Source of the DNA: Dactylosporangium sucinum
GTDB lineage: Bacteria; Actinomycetota; Actinomycetes; Mycobacteriales; Micromonosporaceae
Assembly: GCF_014647515.1 (NCBI RefSeq)
Contig: NZ_BMPI01000016.1
Location: forward strand, 123,041-187,040
DNA length: 64,000 nucleotides
Direction: 5' to 3'
Shown: positions 26,055 to 34,244 of the stretch, in pieces
Numbering within the stretch: the stretch's first letter is position 1
How the letters are laid out: every line of letters begins with the position of its first letter
The notes under the pieces: model-generated
Told to the model about the DNA's origin: nothing
The model's database searches: none
What the model saw: the letters and a program-made list of their open reading frames with translations, nothing else
Position numbers and translations under genes: made by a program

Positions 26055-27357
26055 TCCCGCCGTGCGAATTCCGGCCTCAAAGTATCCCGCCGAGCGCCTC
26101 ACCCTGCCCAATGGCCTGCGGGTGGTGCTGACCCCCGATCGCGCCGCGCCGGTCGTCGGCGTGGCCGTGGTGTACGACGTCGGCATCAGATCCGAGCCGC
26201 AAGGCCGGACCGGCTTCGCCCACCTGTTCGAGCACCTGATGTTCCAGGGCTCGGAGAGCCTGGAGAAGCTGGCGCACTTCCGCTACGTGCAGGGCTCGGG
26301 CGGCACGTTCAACGGATCGACCCATTTCGACTACACCGACTACTTCGAGACGCTGCCGTCGAACGCGCTGGAGCGGGCCCTCTTCCTGGAGGCCGACCGG
26401 ATGCGTGCGCCGCGGCTGACCGAGGAGAACCTGCGCAACCAGGTGGACGTGGTCAAGGAGGAGATCCGGGTCAACGTGCTGAACCGGCCGTATGGCGGGT
26501 TCCCCTGGCTGCGCCTGCCCCCGGTCATGTTCGACACGTTCCCCAACGCCCACGACGGCTACGGCTCGTTCGACGACCTGGAGTCGGCGACCGTCGCCGA
26601 CGCCGCCGACTTCTTCGACCGCTACTACGCCTGCGGCAACGCCGTGCTGGCGATCTCCGGCGACTTCGACGTGGCGACGGCGACGGCGCTGGTCGAGCGG
26701 CACTTCGGCGACGTGCCGGCCCGGCCCGCCCCGGTGCGGCCCGACTTCGCCGAGCCCGACCTCACCGCGGAGCGCCGGTCGTCCTACGAAGACCGGCTGG
26801 CGCCCCTGCCCGCGGTCGCCGCGGCCTGGCGGGTGCCCGACCCGATCAACGATCTCCGCGGTTACCTGCCATTTGTGGTACTGGCTGAGGTGCTCACCGA
26901 CGGGGACGCCTCGCGCCTCGTCGAGCGTCTCGTGCTGCGCGACCGCTCGGTGACGAGCGTGGGCGGCTACGTCGGCTTCATGGGCGAGCCGTTCGCGGTG
27001 CGCGACCCCACGGCGCTCGTCCTGCAGGCGCACCTGCCTCCGGGCGGCGACGTCGACAAGGTGCTGCGCTCGGTCGAGGAGGAGTGCGCCCGCATCGCCT
27101 CCGACGGCCTCGCGGCCGACGAGCTCAGCCGCACCCAGGCCCGCATGGCCACCCACCTGCTGCGCGACACCGACGCCGTGCTCGGCCGGGCGCTGCAGAT
27201 GGCCGTCCTGGAGCAGCAGCGGGGCGAGCCGGAGCTGCTCAACCAGCTGCACACGCTGATCGGCGAGGTCACCGAGGACGAGATCGTCGCCGCGGCCGCG
27301 CAGCTGGTCCCGTCCCGCCGCGCCGCGGTCGAGGTCATCGCCGGAGGAGCCAAGTGA
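26041..27357 (+). CDS. M16 zinc peptidase, catalytic subunit
   Basis: A 438-residue member of the M16 (pitrilysin/processing peptidase) family. It carries the inverted zinc motif HLFEHLMFQ (HxxEH) near residue 62 and the distal Glu in EEIRVNVLNRP, and the two M16 half-domains. The GTG at 26041 overlaps the mycosin end. Its stop overlaps the start of the next gene, which encodes the non-catalytic partner, so a heterodimer like those of other two-gene bacterial M16 peptidases is expected. No signal peptide is seen, so it acts on peptides in the cytoplasm. Confidence 0.9.
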   Translation: MPRRSPAVRIPASKYPAERLTLPNGLRVVLTPDRAAPVVGVAVVYDVGIRSEPQGRTGFAHLFEHLMFQGSESLEKLAHFRYVQGSGGTFNGSTHFDYTDYFETLPSNALERALFLEADRMRAPRLTEENLRNQVDVVKEEIRVNVLNRPYGGFPWLRLPPVMFDTFPNAHDGYGSFDDLESATVADAADFFDRYYACGNAVLAISGDFDVATATALVERHFGDVPARPAPVRPDFAEPDLTAERRSSYEDRLAPLPAVAAAWRVPDPINDLRGYLPFVVLAEVLTDGDASRLVERLVLRDRSVTSVGGYVGFMGEPFAVRDPTALVLQAHLPPGGDVDKVLRSVEEECARIASDGLAADELSRTQARMATHLLRDTDAVLGRALQMAVLEQQRGEPELLNQLHTLIGEVTEDEIVAAAAQLVPSRRAAVEVIAGGAK

Positions 27358-28685
27358 CTGTCGAAACCCCGCTTCCCGAGCGGACCCTGCCGGTGCTCGG
27401 GCCCAACCGCCCGCTGAAGCTGCCGAAGACCGTCGAGCAGACGCTGTCCAACGGGCTGACCGTGATCGCGCTGCGCCGCTCGTCGGTGCCGCTGGTCGAG
27501 ATCCGGCTGCGCGTGCCGTTCGCCAAGGCGAATCTGGCCAAGGCGGCCATGCTCACCCAGACCGTGCTCTCGGGCACGTCGGCGATGTCGACCGTGGACA
27601 TCGCCGCCGAGCTGCAGAAGGTCGGCGGCGGGCTGTCCGCGGGCGCCGACCCCGACCGGCTGCTCATCTCGGGCAACGCCCTCGTCGGCGGCCTGGAGCG
27701 GCTGCTCGACATCCTCGCCGAGGTGCTCACCGACGCCAGCTACCCGACCGACGAGGTCGCCACCGAGCGGGCACGGCTCGTCGACCGGATCCGCGTGGCG
27801 CAGAGCCAGCCGAGCCACCTCGCCCGGGTGGCCCTGCTGAAGCGGATGTACGGCAAGCACCCCTACGCCGTCCAGACCCCGACGCCGGAGCAGGTGGAGG
27901 CGGTCACCCCGGCCGGCCTGCGCACACTGCACGGCGAGCGGGTCCACCCGGCCGGCGCCACGCTGGTCATCGTCGGCGACATCGCGCCGGAGAAGGCGAT
28001 CGCCGCCGCCGAGAAGATGCTCACCAAGTGGGACGGCAACGGCGTCGCGATCGAGCTGCCGACAGTCCCGGCCCTGACGCCCGGGCCGCTGACCCTGGTC
28101 GACCGACCCGGCTCGGTGCAGTCGTCGCTGCGCATCGCGCTGCCGGCGGTCACCCGGCAGCACCCGGACCACGCCGCGCTGCAGCTGGCCAACCTCGTCT
28201 TCGGCGGCTACTTCTCGTCCCGCTGGGTCGAGAACATCCGCGAAGACAAGGGGTACACCTATGGCCCCCACTCCCTCGTGGAGCATGCCGTCGCCGGATC
28301 GGCCCTGGTGGTCGCGGCCGAGGTGGCGACCGAGGTGACCGGGCCGGCGCTGCTCGAGACGCTCTACGAGCTGGGCCGGCTGGCCAGCCTCCCGCCCAAG
28401 GAGGACGAGCTGGAGCAGGCCCGGCAGTATGCGCTCGGCACCCTGCAGCTCGGGATGTCCACCCAGGCGGGCCTGGCCGGTCTGGTCTCCACCTACGCCG
28501 GCTTCGGGCTGCGGCTCGACTACCTCGCCGAGCACGCGGCCCGGCTGGGCAGGGCAACCCGGGAGCAGGTGGCCGCGGCCGCCGCGGAGTACCTCGCGCC
28601 GGCCAAGGCCGCCGCCGTGGTCCTCGGCGACGCCGAGCAGATCGAGAAGCCGCTCAGCGCGCTCACGACCGTGATCCGGGGATGA
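27354..28685 (+). CDS. M16 peptidase-like, non-catalytic subunit
   Basis: A 443-residue M16 homologue. The GTG at 27354 overlaps the previous stop and follows GGAGGAG by six bases. In place of HxxEH it has TQTVLSGTSAM, so zinc cannot be bound. The family Arg/Tyr region ENIREDKGYTYGPHS, which helps bind substrate in the chamber, is well kept. This is the usual division of labour in paired bacterial M16 enzymes, in which the second chain completes the active site. A repeat-rich gap of 82 bases separates it from nudC. Confidence 0.88.
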   Translation: MTVETPLPERTLPVLGPNRPLKLPKTVEQTLSNGLTVIALRRSSVPLVEIRLRVPFAKANLAKAAMLTQTVLSGTSAMSTVDIAAELQKVGGGLSAGADPDRLLISGNALVGGLERLLDILAEVLTDASYPTDEVATERARLVDRIRVAQSQPSHLARVALLKRMYGKHPYAVQTPTPEQVEAVTPAGLRTLHGERVHPAGATLVIVGDIAPEKAIAAAEKMLTKWDGNGVAIELPTVPALTPGPLTLVDRPGSVQSSLRIALPAVTRQHPDHAALQLANLVFGGYFSSRWVENIREDKGYTYGPHSLVEHAVAGSALVVAAEVATEVTGPALLETLYELGRLASLPPKEDELEQARQYALGTLQLGMSTQAGLAGLVSTYAGFGLRLDYLAEHAARLGRATREQVAAAAAEYLAPAKAAAVVLGDAEQIEKPLSALTTVIRG

Positions 28686-28690
28686 GCGGT

Positions 28691-28774
28691 TCCGGAGCGG
28701 AGCGGAGGAGGCCGCTCATCATGGGCTCAGTTGCAGACTCGTGCGGCCGGAGCGGAGCGGAGGGCGCATGAGCC
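28691..28774 (+). repeat. GGAGCGGAGCGGAG repeats running into the nudC start
   Basis: Two units containing GGAGCGGAGCGGAGG occur at about 28694 and 28752; the second runs into the nudC start codon (GCGCATGAG). The same repeat, with small changes, lies at 63891-63988 on the other strand, again running into a start codon. Confidence 0.7.
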
Positions 28775-29673
28775 CCATGGAAGGGCCGCCGCTGGCGCGG
28801 GGCACGCTGGATCGGGCGGCGCACCGCCGAACCGACGAGGAGTGGCTCGGCAAGGCGTGGCTGCACGCCCGCGTGGTGGTCGTCGACGACGGGCACGTGC
28901 TGGTCCGCGGCGACGACCCGCCGGAGCTGGTCCTCGTCGGCCCCGACGAGGCGCCGCCGGGCGAGCGGTTCTTCCTGGGCGAGGAGCCGGACGGCACGGT
29001 GTACTTCGCCGTGGCCGCCGACGTGACGGCCCCGCCCGGCACGCGCCGGGTCACCCTGCGGCAGGTCGGCCACGCGCTGGCCGACCTGCCCGCCGGGCTG
29101 TTCATCACCGGGGTCGCGCTGGCCAACTGGCACTCCCGGCACCCCTACAGCCCGCTCAGCGGCAAGCTGACGGTGCCGGCGCAGGGCGGCTGGGTGCGGC
29201 AGACCGAGGACGGCGCGGAGACGCTCTGGCCGCGCACCGACCCCGCGGTGATCATGCTCGTGCACGACGACGTCGCCGGCCTCGACGGCCGCTGCCTGCT
29301 CGGCAGCAACGCGCAGTGGGCGAACGTCGGCAGCGTCCGGCGGTATTCGACGCTCGCCGGGTTCGTCGAGCCGGGCGAGTCGGCCGAGATGGCGGTCGCC
29401 CGCGAGGTGCTCGAAGAGGTCGGCGTGCGGGTCACCGACGTGCGGTATTCGTCGAGCCAGCCCTGGCCCTTCCCGGGCTCGCTGATGCTCGGCTTCCACG
29501 CGACGGCCCCGGCCGGCGCGGAGATCCACGTCGACCAGCAGGAGATCCAGGAGGCCCGCTGGTTCACCCGGCGCGAGATCGCCGCGGTGCTCGACGGGTC
29601 GTCGCGCGACTTCGGGCTGCCGTTCCCGGCGTCGATCGCGCACTACCTCATCACGTCGTGGCTCGGCGCCTGA
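28768..29673 (+). CDS. nudC: NADH pyrophosphatase, Nudix family, without zinc ribbon Cys
   Basis: A 301-residue NudC-type hydrolase that would split NADH or NAD-capped RNA into nicotinamide mononucleotide and AMP. The Nudix box GFVEPGESAEMAVAREVLEE starts near residue 198 and continues VGV, and the NADH-specific SQPWPFPGS follows. The central zinc-ribbon segment has no cysteine: the places of the two CxxC pairs read HPYSPLSG and ETLWPRTDP. Zinc has therefore been lost, although the fold context is kept. The ATG at 28768 lies in a repeat; an ATG three codons later is an alternative. Its end overlaps the convergent unknown gene by 23 bases. Confidence 0.88.
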   Translation: MSPMEGPPLARGTLDRAAHRRTDEEWLGKAWLHARVVVVDDGHVLVRGDDPPELVLVGPDEAPPGERFFLGEEPDGTVYFAVAADVTAPPGTRRVTLRQVGHALADLPAGLFITGVALANWHSRHPYSPLSGKLTVPAQGGWVRQTEDGAETLWPRTDPAVIMLVHDDVAGLDGRCLLGSNAQWANVGSVRRYSTLAGFVEPGESAEMAVAREVLEEVGVRVTDVRYSSSQPWPFPGSLMLGFHATAPAGAEIHVDQQEIQEARWFTRREIAAVLDGSSRDFGLPFPASIAHYLITSWLGA

Positions 29674-30262
29674 GCTGCTCCGCGTGCCACTTGGCGCACC
29701 AGGTGTCGAGCACGCGGGCGGCCTGCGCCGGGCTCGCCTCGCGGATGTCGTAGTCGATCTTCGGGCTGGACAGGGCGTAGGTCGGATGCCAGGCCATGTC
29801 CCGCCAGAGGGCCTCCTCGTCGATCCGCCCGTCCGGCGTGACCGTCCGGCGCAGCAGCGACACCGGGGCGTCGGGGGAGGAGTCCTCGTCGACGCGCACG
29901 AAGTACGTGATCAAGAGGCGCGGCGGCTTGGGCGGGCCCGACCGCCAGGCGGCCAGGGCCTCCGCGACCAGCCGGTCGTCCTGCGCCGGGACGGGCGCCC
30001 GGAACCCGCGGGCCTCCATCTGGTCGACGAGGTCGGGCTCCGGCGCGAGGCCGTGGTCGAGGATCTCCTCGACGAACCGCTCCGGCCACAGCCAGACCCC
30101 GTCGGTGTGCAGCACCGCGGGGCCTGAGCCGTGTCCGATCGTGGTGCCACCGGCCAGGTAGTCGGCGATCTGCCGCCGGCGGTCCAGGTCCGCCACGCGC
30201 GGCCGTTCGGGCGCGTGATACGGCACCGGGCCGCGGACGGCGAAGTCGCGCGCTACCCGCAT
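29651..30262 (-). CDS. uncharacterised protein
   Basis: A 203-residue protein I do not recognise. The ATG at 30262 has GGGGAGG eight bases upstream; an earlier in-frame ATG lacks this. The sequence is soluble, with Trp-rich parts (DGVWLWPERFVEEIL, LWRDMAWHPTYALSS) and a C-terminal helix with WCAKWHAEQLRRR. No signal peptide, membrane helix or catalytic motif is evident. It overlaps nudC tail to tail and is read in the same direction as mycoredoxin, 65 bases after the mycoredoxin stop. It is likely a lineage-specific conserved protein. Confidence 0.7.
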   Translation of the reverse strand: MRVARDFAVRGPVPYHAPERPRVADLDRRRQIADYLAGGTTIGHGSGPAVLHTDGVWLWPERFVEEILDHGLAPEPDLVDQMEARGFRAPVPAQDDRLVAEALAAWRSGPPKPPRLLITYFVRVDEDSSPDAPVSLLRRTVTPDGRIDEEALWRDMAWHPTYALSSPKIDYDIREASPAQAARVLDTWCAKWHAEQLRRRATT

Positions 30263-30327
30263 GGTGGCGACCTCCCCAGGTGTCCCTGGAGTCACACGGT
30301 AGCGACTTGACGCCGCTTCGTGAAGGG

Positions 30328-30573
30328 TCAGCTACTGAGCGCGCTCTCCAGCTTCGACTTCACCTGCTTGATCGTCGGGTTGGTCAGGGCGGTGCCGTCG
30401 TCGAACCGCACGGTCGGCACGGTCTGGTTGCCGCCGTTGACGCTCTCGACGTACTTCGCCGCCGCCGGGTCCCGCTCGATGTCGACGACCTGGTACTGGA
30501 TGCCCTCGCGGTCCAGCTGCGACTTGAGGCGGTGGCAGTAGCCGCACCAGGTCGTCGAGTACATGGTGATCAT
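30328..30573 (-). CDS. mrx1: mycoredoxin, glutaredoxin-like
   Basis: An 81-residue thioredoxin-fold protein with the redox motif TTWCGYCHRLK (Cys10 and Cys13), the cis-Pro in QTVPTVRF and the terminal helix. CGYC with this length marks the actinobacterial mycoredoxins, which reduce protein-mycothiol mixed disulfides. The ATG at 30573 has GGGAGGG nine bases upstream. Its position divergent from uvrD2, 84 bases apart, is the same as in mycobacteria (recollection). It matches the mshB gene in the window as part of mycothiol-dependent redox control. Confidence 0.92.
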   Translation of the reverse strand: MITMYSTTWCGYCHRLKSQLDREGIQYQVVDIERDPAAAKYVESVNGGNQTVPTVRFDDGTALTNPTIKQVKSKLESALSS

Positions 30574-30657
30574 GAGGTGTGTTCCCTCCCGGCGGATCGT
30601 CGAGGCACGAAGTAGCGCTCGCCATAACGTCATACCCGGCTGAGATGATGCCTAGTT

Positions 30658-32739
30658 GTGGCGGATTCCTCAGACATCTTGACGGGCCTGGATCCGGAGC
30701 AGGCGGCGGCGGTGACCGCGCCCGCCGGTCCGCTGTGCATCCTGGCCGGCGCCGGCACCGGCAAGACCCGGGCGATCACCCACCGCATCGCGCACCGCGT
30801 CCGGTCCGGGCAGGTCCGGTCCCAGCACGTCCTCGCCGTCACGTTCACCGCCCGCGCCGCCGCCGAGATGCGGGCCCGGCTCGGGCAGCTCGGCGCCGAC
30901 GGGGTCCAGGCGCGCACGTTCCACTCGGCGGCACTGCGCCAGGTGCGCTACTTCGCCCAGCGGCTCTTCGACGGGCGCGAGATGCCGGAGCTGCTGGAGA
31001 GCAAGGCCCGGCTGGTCGGGCTGGCCGCCACCCGGGCCGGCCTGAAGATCGACGGCACCGGCGCGCGCGACCTCGCCGGCGAGATCGAGTGGGCCAAGGC
31101 GTCGCTGGTCGAGCCCGACGACTACGCCGCGGTGGCCGGCAAGGCGATGCGCGAGCCGCCGTTCGAGGTCGGCCGGATCGCCCAGGTCTACGCGCACTAC
31201 GAGCGGATCAAGCGGGCCCAGGGCGTGATCGACTTCGAGGACATGATCCGGGCCGCCATCTGGGCGCTGGAGGAGCACGCCGACGTCGCCGAGCAGATCC
31301 GCTCGCAATATCGGCACTTCGTCGTCGACGAGTATCAGGACGTCAACCCGATGCAGCAGCGGCTGCTCGACGCCTGGCTCGGCGGGCGTGACGACCTGAC
31401 GGTGGTCGGCGACGCGAGCCAGACGATCTACTCGTTCACCGGCGCCAGCGCGACCTACCTGGTGGGCTTCAAGCGTCGCCACCCCGACGCCCGCGTCGTC
31501 CGGCTGATCCGCGACTACCGCTCGACCCCGCAGGTCGTCGGCCTGGCCAACTCGGTCATCTCCCGGGCCCGCGGCGACCTGGCCCGGCTGCGGCTGGAGC
31601 TGGTCGGCCAGCGGCCCGCCGGCCCGGAGCCGGCCACCCGGGTCTTCGCCGACGAGCCGGGGGAGGCCGCGGCCGTGGCGGCGCGCTGTGCCGAGCTCAT
31701 CGCGGGCGGCACGCCGGCGCGCGAGATCGCGGTGCTGTTCCGGATCAACGCGCAGTCCGAGGTGTATCAGGAGGCCCTCGCCGAGGCGGGCGTGCCGTAC
31801 GTGGTGCACGGTGCCGACCGCTTCTTCGAGCGGGCCGAGGTCCGCCAGGCGATGATCGTCCTGCGCGCCGCGACCCGGACGCCCCCGGCGGGCGAGACGC
31901 TGCCCGAGGTCGTCGTCCAGGCCCTGGAGGGGATGGGGTGGCGGCCCGGCGAGGCGCCGGCCGGCGGCGCGTTGCGGGAGCGCTGGGAGGCCGTGGCCGC
32001 GCTCGTGGCGCTCGCCGAGGGCATGCCCGACCGCACCCTGGAGGAGTTCAACGAGGAGCTGTCGCGGCGCGCGGCGCTGCAGCACGTGCCGACCGTCGAC
32101 GGGGTCACCCTCTCGTCCCTGCACTCGGCGAAGGGCCTGGAGTGGGACGCGGTGTTCCTGGTCGGACTGACCGAGGGCACGCTGCCGGTGATCCATGCGC
32201 GATCGGCCGACGCGGTCGAGGAGGAGCGGCGCCTGCTGTACGTCGGGATCACCCGCGCGCGGCACACGCTCTGGCTGTCGTATGCCTCGGCCCGCAGCCC
32301 CGGCGGCCGCGCGCGGCGGGCCAGCCGGTTCCTGCCCTCGGCGGAGCCCGCGCGCACCGCGCCCGCGCCGAAGGGGGCGGTCGCCGGGCGGGTCAAGCGG
32401 GTGATGGCGGTGTCCTGCCGGGTCTGCGGCACCGGGCTGATCAACGGCGTCGACCGCAAGCTCGGCCGCTGCGCCTCCTGCCCGTCCGACCTCGACGAGG
32501 AGCTGCTCGGCCGGCTCGTCGACTGGCGGGCGCGGCTGGCCCAGGTCCAGCGCGTCCCACCGTTCGTGGTTTTCACCGACGTCACCCTCGCGGCGATCGC
32601 CGAGCGGCGCCCCGGCCGACGCGAGGAGCTGGCCGTCATCGCCGGCATCGGGCCCCGCAAGCTGGGCCTCTACGGCGACGACGTCCTGGCTCTGGTCAGC
32701 GGCGCGACCGTAGAGGATCTTGCTCACGTCGATGGCTGA
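30658..32739 (+). CDS. uvrD2: UvrD2-type ATP-dependent DNA helicase
   Basis: A 693-residue SF1 helicase starting at a GTG. Walker A is AGAGTGKTR (about 30-38), Walker B is VVDEYQDVNPMQQ near 222, motif III is GDASQTIYSFTGA and motif VI is RRLLYVGITRARH. After the motor there is a four-Cys element (CRVCGTG near 586 and CASCP near 602) and a C-terminal HRDC domain (about 615-690). This tetracysteine plus HRDC layout is that of mycobacterial UvrD2, which is essential there. The gene sits directly before whiB7, as in mycobacteria. It lies between DNA-repair, redox and regulator genes, without overlap. Confidence 0.92.
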   Translation: MADSSDILTGLDPEQAAAVTAPAGPLCILAGAGTGKTRAITHRIAHRVRSGQVRSQHVLAVTFTARAAAEMRARLGQLGADGVQARTFHSAALRQVRYFAQRLFDGREMPELLESKARLVGLAATRAGLKIDGTGARDLAGEIEWAKASLVEPDDYAAVAGKAMREPPFEVGRIAQVYAHYERIKRAQGVIDFEDMIRAAIWALEEHADVAEQIRSQYRHFVVDEYQDVNPMQQRLLDAWLGGRDDLTVVGDASQTIYSFTGASATYLVGFKRRHPDARVVRLIRDYRSTPQVVGLANSVISRARGDLARLRLELVGQRPAGPEPATRVFADEPGEAAAVAARCAELIAGGTPAREIAVLFRINAQSEVYQEALAEAGVPYVVHGADRFFERAEVRQAMIVLRAATRTPPAGETLPEVVVQALEGMGWRPGEAPAGGALRERWEAVAALVALAEGMPDRTLEEFNEELSRRAALQHVPTVDGVTLSSLHSAKGLEWDAVFLVGLTEGTLPVIHARSADAVEEERRLLYVGITRARHTLWLSYASARSPGGRARRASRFLPSAEPARTAPAPKGAVAGRVKRVMAVSCRVCGTGLINGVDRKLGRCASCPSDLDEELLGRLVDWRARLAQVQRVPPFVVFTDVTLAAIAERRPGRREELAVIAGIGPRKLGLYGDDVLALVSGATVEDLAHVDG

Positions 32740-32760
32740 AAAGTGACAAGGACTTTTCTC

Positions 32761-32801
32761 CAATAATTCGATTGCCCTACCGTCGAGGGACGGCATAGCC
32801 T
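32761..32801 (+). promoter_or_regulatory. whiB7 promoter with AT-rich WhiB7-type site
   Basis: TTGCCC (32772-32777) and TAGCCT (32796-32801) are spaced by 18 bases, acceptable for a SigA-type promoter. Directly upstream is the AT-rich AATAATTCGA, which is striking in this GC-rich setting. WhiB7 binds AT-rich DNA just upstream of the -35 element through its AT-hook, so this is a plausible self-activation site. It starts 22 bases after the uvrD2 stop. Confidence 0.5.
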
Positions 32802-32865
32802 GCGAACACGACGCCGGACGACCGGCGGTCGACGGCTGATGAGTGCGGAGAGGCGGTGAGTCCCG

Positions 32866-33342
32866 GTGAAGCTCTATCTAACCAACGAGCGCCCATCGGC
32901 GACGTTCGCTGCCTGCTTGCCGTCAACCGTGCTGGCCCGCCGCGTCTCGCCGCCGTCCGTTCTCGCTCCGTGGCAGGAGTCTGTCCTTGGCGGCGTCGCC
33001 GTCGCGCAGGCCCCGGTTGCGGCGGTCGTCCCGGCTCCGGCCGCGGTCCCGGCTGTCTCCGCTCTGGTCTCCGTCCTGGTTCCGGCTGCCGTCAGCACTG
33101 TCACGGCACTGGCTACCGAGTCGGTCCGGGTTGGCGGGGCGCGCCGGATCGACGGACTGGTCGGCGACGGCAAAGTCGGCGCTGAGCGCCCGGTTGCGGA
33201 CCAGCCGCAGCAGGTCATTCAGCTCGACCGGCGTGGGATCCAGGTTCAGGGGACCAGTGGGTTCACCGCCAAGCACGGCATGACGGCTCCGAAGCCCAAT
33301 GGCGGAGTCCGCGGCATACCACCTCGAGGCAGGCCGGTCTAA
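32866..33342 (+). CDS. possible upstream ORF in the whiB7 leader
   Basis: A 158-codon open frame (GTG at 32866, beginning MKLYLTNERPSATFAA) within the whiB7 leader. A GGAGAGG lies 24 bases upstream and a second short frame starts at 32856, so the true start is unclear. The middle is low complexity (Ala/Val/Pro). Its TAA stop (33340-33342) falls at the tip of a small hairpin just before the terminator-like hairpin. whiB7 genes elsewhere are controlled by an upstream ORF and attenuation, so this or a shorter version could be the sensor. Coding status is uncertain: there are long antisense frames as well. Confidence 0.35.
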   Translation: MKLYLTNERPSATFAACLPSTVLARRVSPPSVLAPWQESVLGGVAVAQAPVAAVVPAPAAVPAVSALVSVLVPAAVSTVTALATESVRVGGARRIDGLVGDGKVGAERPVADQPQQVIQLDRRGIQVQGTSGFTAKHGMTAPKPNGGVRGIPPRGRPV

Positions 33343-33413
33343 CAGACCGACTCTCCGGCTCACCTCGAGGCCGCGGAACCCGACACCGGGATCCGCGGCC
33401 TCATTCATTTTGT
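33321..33413 (+). promoter_or_regulatory. attenuator and antiterminator of whiB7
   Basis: Three elements follow each other. First comes a CCTCGAGG copy at 33322-33329. Next is a small hairpin CGGTCT-AAC-AGACCG at 33335-33349. Last is a strong hairpin with arms 33367-33382 and 33387-33402 (GAGGCCGCGG...CCGCGGCCTC) followed by ATTCATTTTGT, an intrinsic terminator with a U-rich tail. A second CCTCGAGG at 33363-33370 covers the base of the terminator and can pair with the first copy, preventing terminator formation. This is the logic of an antibiotic-responsive attenuator. Confidence 0.7.
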
Positions 33414-33460
33414 ACCGACGATCACACCAAACGATCGAGAAACAGAAAGGGGTGACCGGG

Positions 33461-33844
33461 ATGAGCCTGGCTTTGGCATCGATCGACGTGCGTGTCGAGT
33501 CGGCCGCCGACGAGCGCCTCCGTGTCGCTGCGCGAGGCGTCAAGTCCGACCTGCCCTGCCGTACCTTCGACCCGGACCTGTGGTTCGCCGACTCGCCGGC
33601 CGAGCTCGAGCTGGCCAAGTCGCTCTGCGCGGAGTGCCCGCTCCGTGTCGAGTGCCTGGCGGGCGCGATCGAGCGCGCCGAGCCCTGGGGTGTCTGGGGT
33701 GGCGAGATCTTCGAGCGCGGTGCCGTGGTGCCGCGGAAGCGTCCGCGGGGTCGTCCGCGCAAGGAGGACGTCGCGCGCGACGCCGTCCTGCGGGTCGAAG
33801 TTGCTGCTCGTGCCGCGGCGGTTGCCGCGGGGGTGGCGGCCTGA
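33461..33844 (+). CDS. whiB7: WhiB7 iron-sulphur transcription activator
   Basis: A 127-residue Wbl protein. Cys33, 56, 59 and 65 (LPCRTF, CAECPLRVEC) bind a [4Fe-4S] cluster; GVWGG (77-81) is the Wbl turn; RGRPRK (96-101) is the AT-hook that distinguishes WhiB7. WhiB7 binds the primary sigma factor and turns on intrinsic resistance genes in response to ribosome-targeting antibiotics. The ATG at 33461 has AAAGGGG nine bases upstream. The gene lies 721 bases after uvrD2, a distance filled by a promoter, a possible upstream ORF and an attenuator. An Ala-rich tail closes the protein. Confidence 0.94.
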   Translation: MSLALASIDVRVESAADERLRVAARGVKSDLPCRTFDPDLWFADSPAELELAKSLCAECPLRVECLAGAIERAEPWGVWGGEIFERGAVVPRKRPRGRPRKEDVARDAVLRVEVAARAAAVAAGVAA

Positions 33845-33959
33845 AATGAACGCACATCTGTTGCCAGCCAGCCGAGGACTGCGAAACCCGCAGCCGACCC
33901 GGCTTCTTCTCAGCACGCCGTCCAACGACGTTCGCACCAACCGACCCAGGAGTCTCGCC

Positions 33960-34106
33960 ATGTCCTTGCAACTTCTCCATGAAGCACTGTCACGCGCACG
34001 AATGCGTCGGCCTCAGTCGGTACAGCACGCTGAGGCTCACTCGTCCGCCCGTCAGATCGCCATGCGCGCCCGTCGCGAGCAGGAGCGGCAGCTGAGCCTG
34101 CGCTGA
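33960..34106 (+). CDS. small Arg-rich actinobacterial protein
   Basis: A 48-residue peptide with AGGAG seven bases before its ATG. It begins MSLQLLHEALSRARMRRPQ and ends in REQERQLSLR. Short proteins starting with a similar LxxEALSRARMR segment are common in Micromonosporaceae (recollection), where their function is unknown. It lies 115 bases after whiB7 and before a strong terminator, so it may be in the same transcript. A start at 33846 would extend it but lacks a ribosome site. Confidence 0.6.
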   Translation: MSLQLLHEALSRARMRRPQSVQHAEAHSSARQIAMRARREQERQLSLR

Positions 34107-34113
34107 TGGTGTC

Positions 34114-34141
34114 GCCCTCCCCGGCTTCGGTTGGGGAGGGC
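34114..34141 (+). terminator. terminator after the whiB7 region
   Basis: Perfect nine-base arms (GCCCTCCCC at 34114-34122 and GGGGAGGGC at 34133-34141) around GGCTTCGGTT, followed by the pyrimidine-rich CCCTCTCTCTTTC. It starts seven bases after the small gene stop. Confidence 0.8.
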
Positions 34142-34158
34142 CCCTCTCTCTTTCATAA

Positions 34159-34216
34159 ACGTTGGTCGATCTACCCTCACGATCCGAGATCGGATGGAGG
34201 GTAGATCGACCAATGT
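34159..34216. repeat. long hairpin, copy B of the dispersed element
   Basis: Arms 34159-34178 and 34197-34216 pair over 20 bases with one G-T pair. The left arm ACGTTGGTCGATCTACCCTC is identical to that of the hairpin at 14119, while the 18-base spacer differs. It lies between the whiB7 terminator and the convergent ABC1 kinase gene. Confidence 0.85.
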
Positions 34217-34244
34217 CTGTTTGTGTGGCGCGGTGCGCGAGCGG

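Noticed and set aside
32923..33855. 310-codon minus-strand frame over the whiB7 leader and gene
   Set aside because: Antisense to whiB7; its proposed start lies inside the terminator hairpin.
33846..33959. Longer start for the small Arg-rich gene
   Set aside because: No ribosome site, whereas the ATG at 33960 has AGGAG at seven bases.
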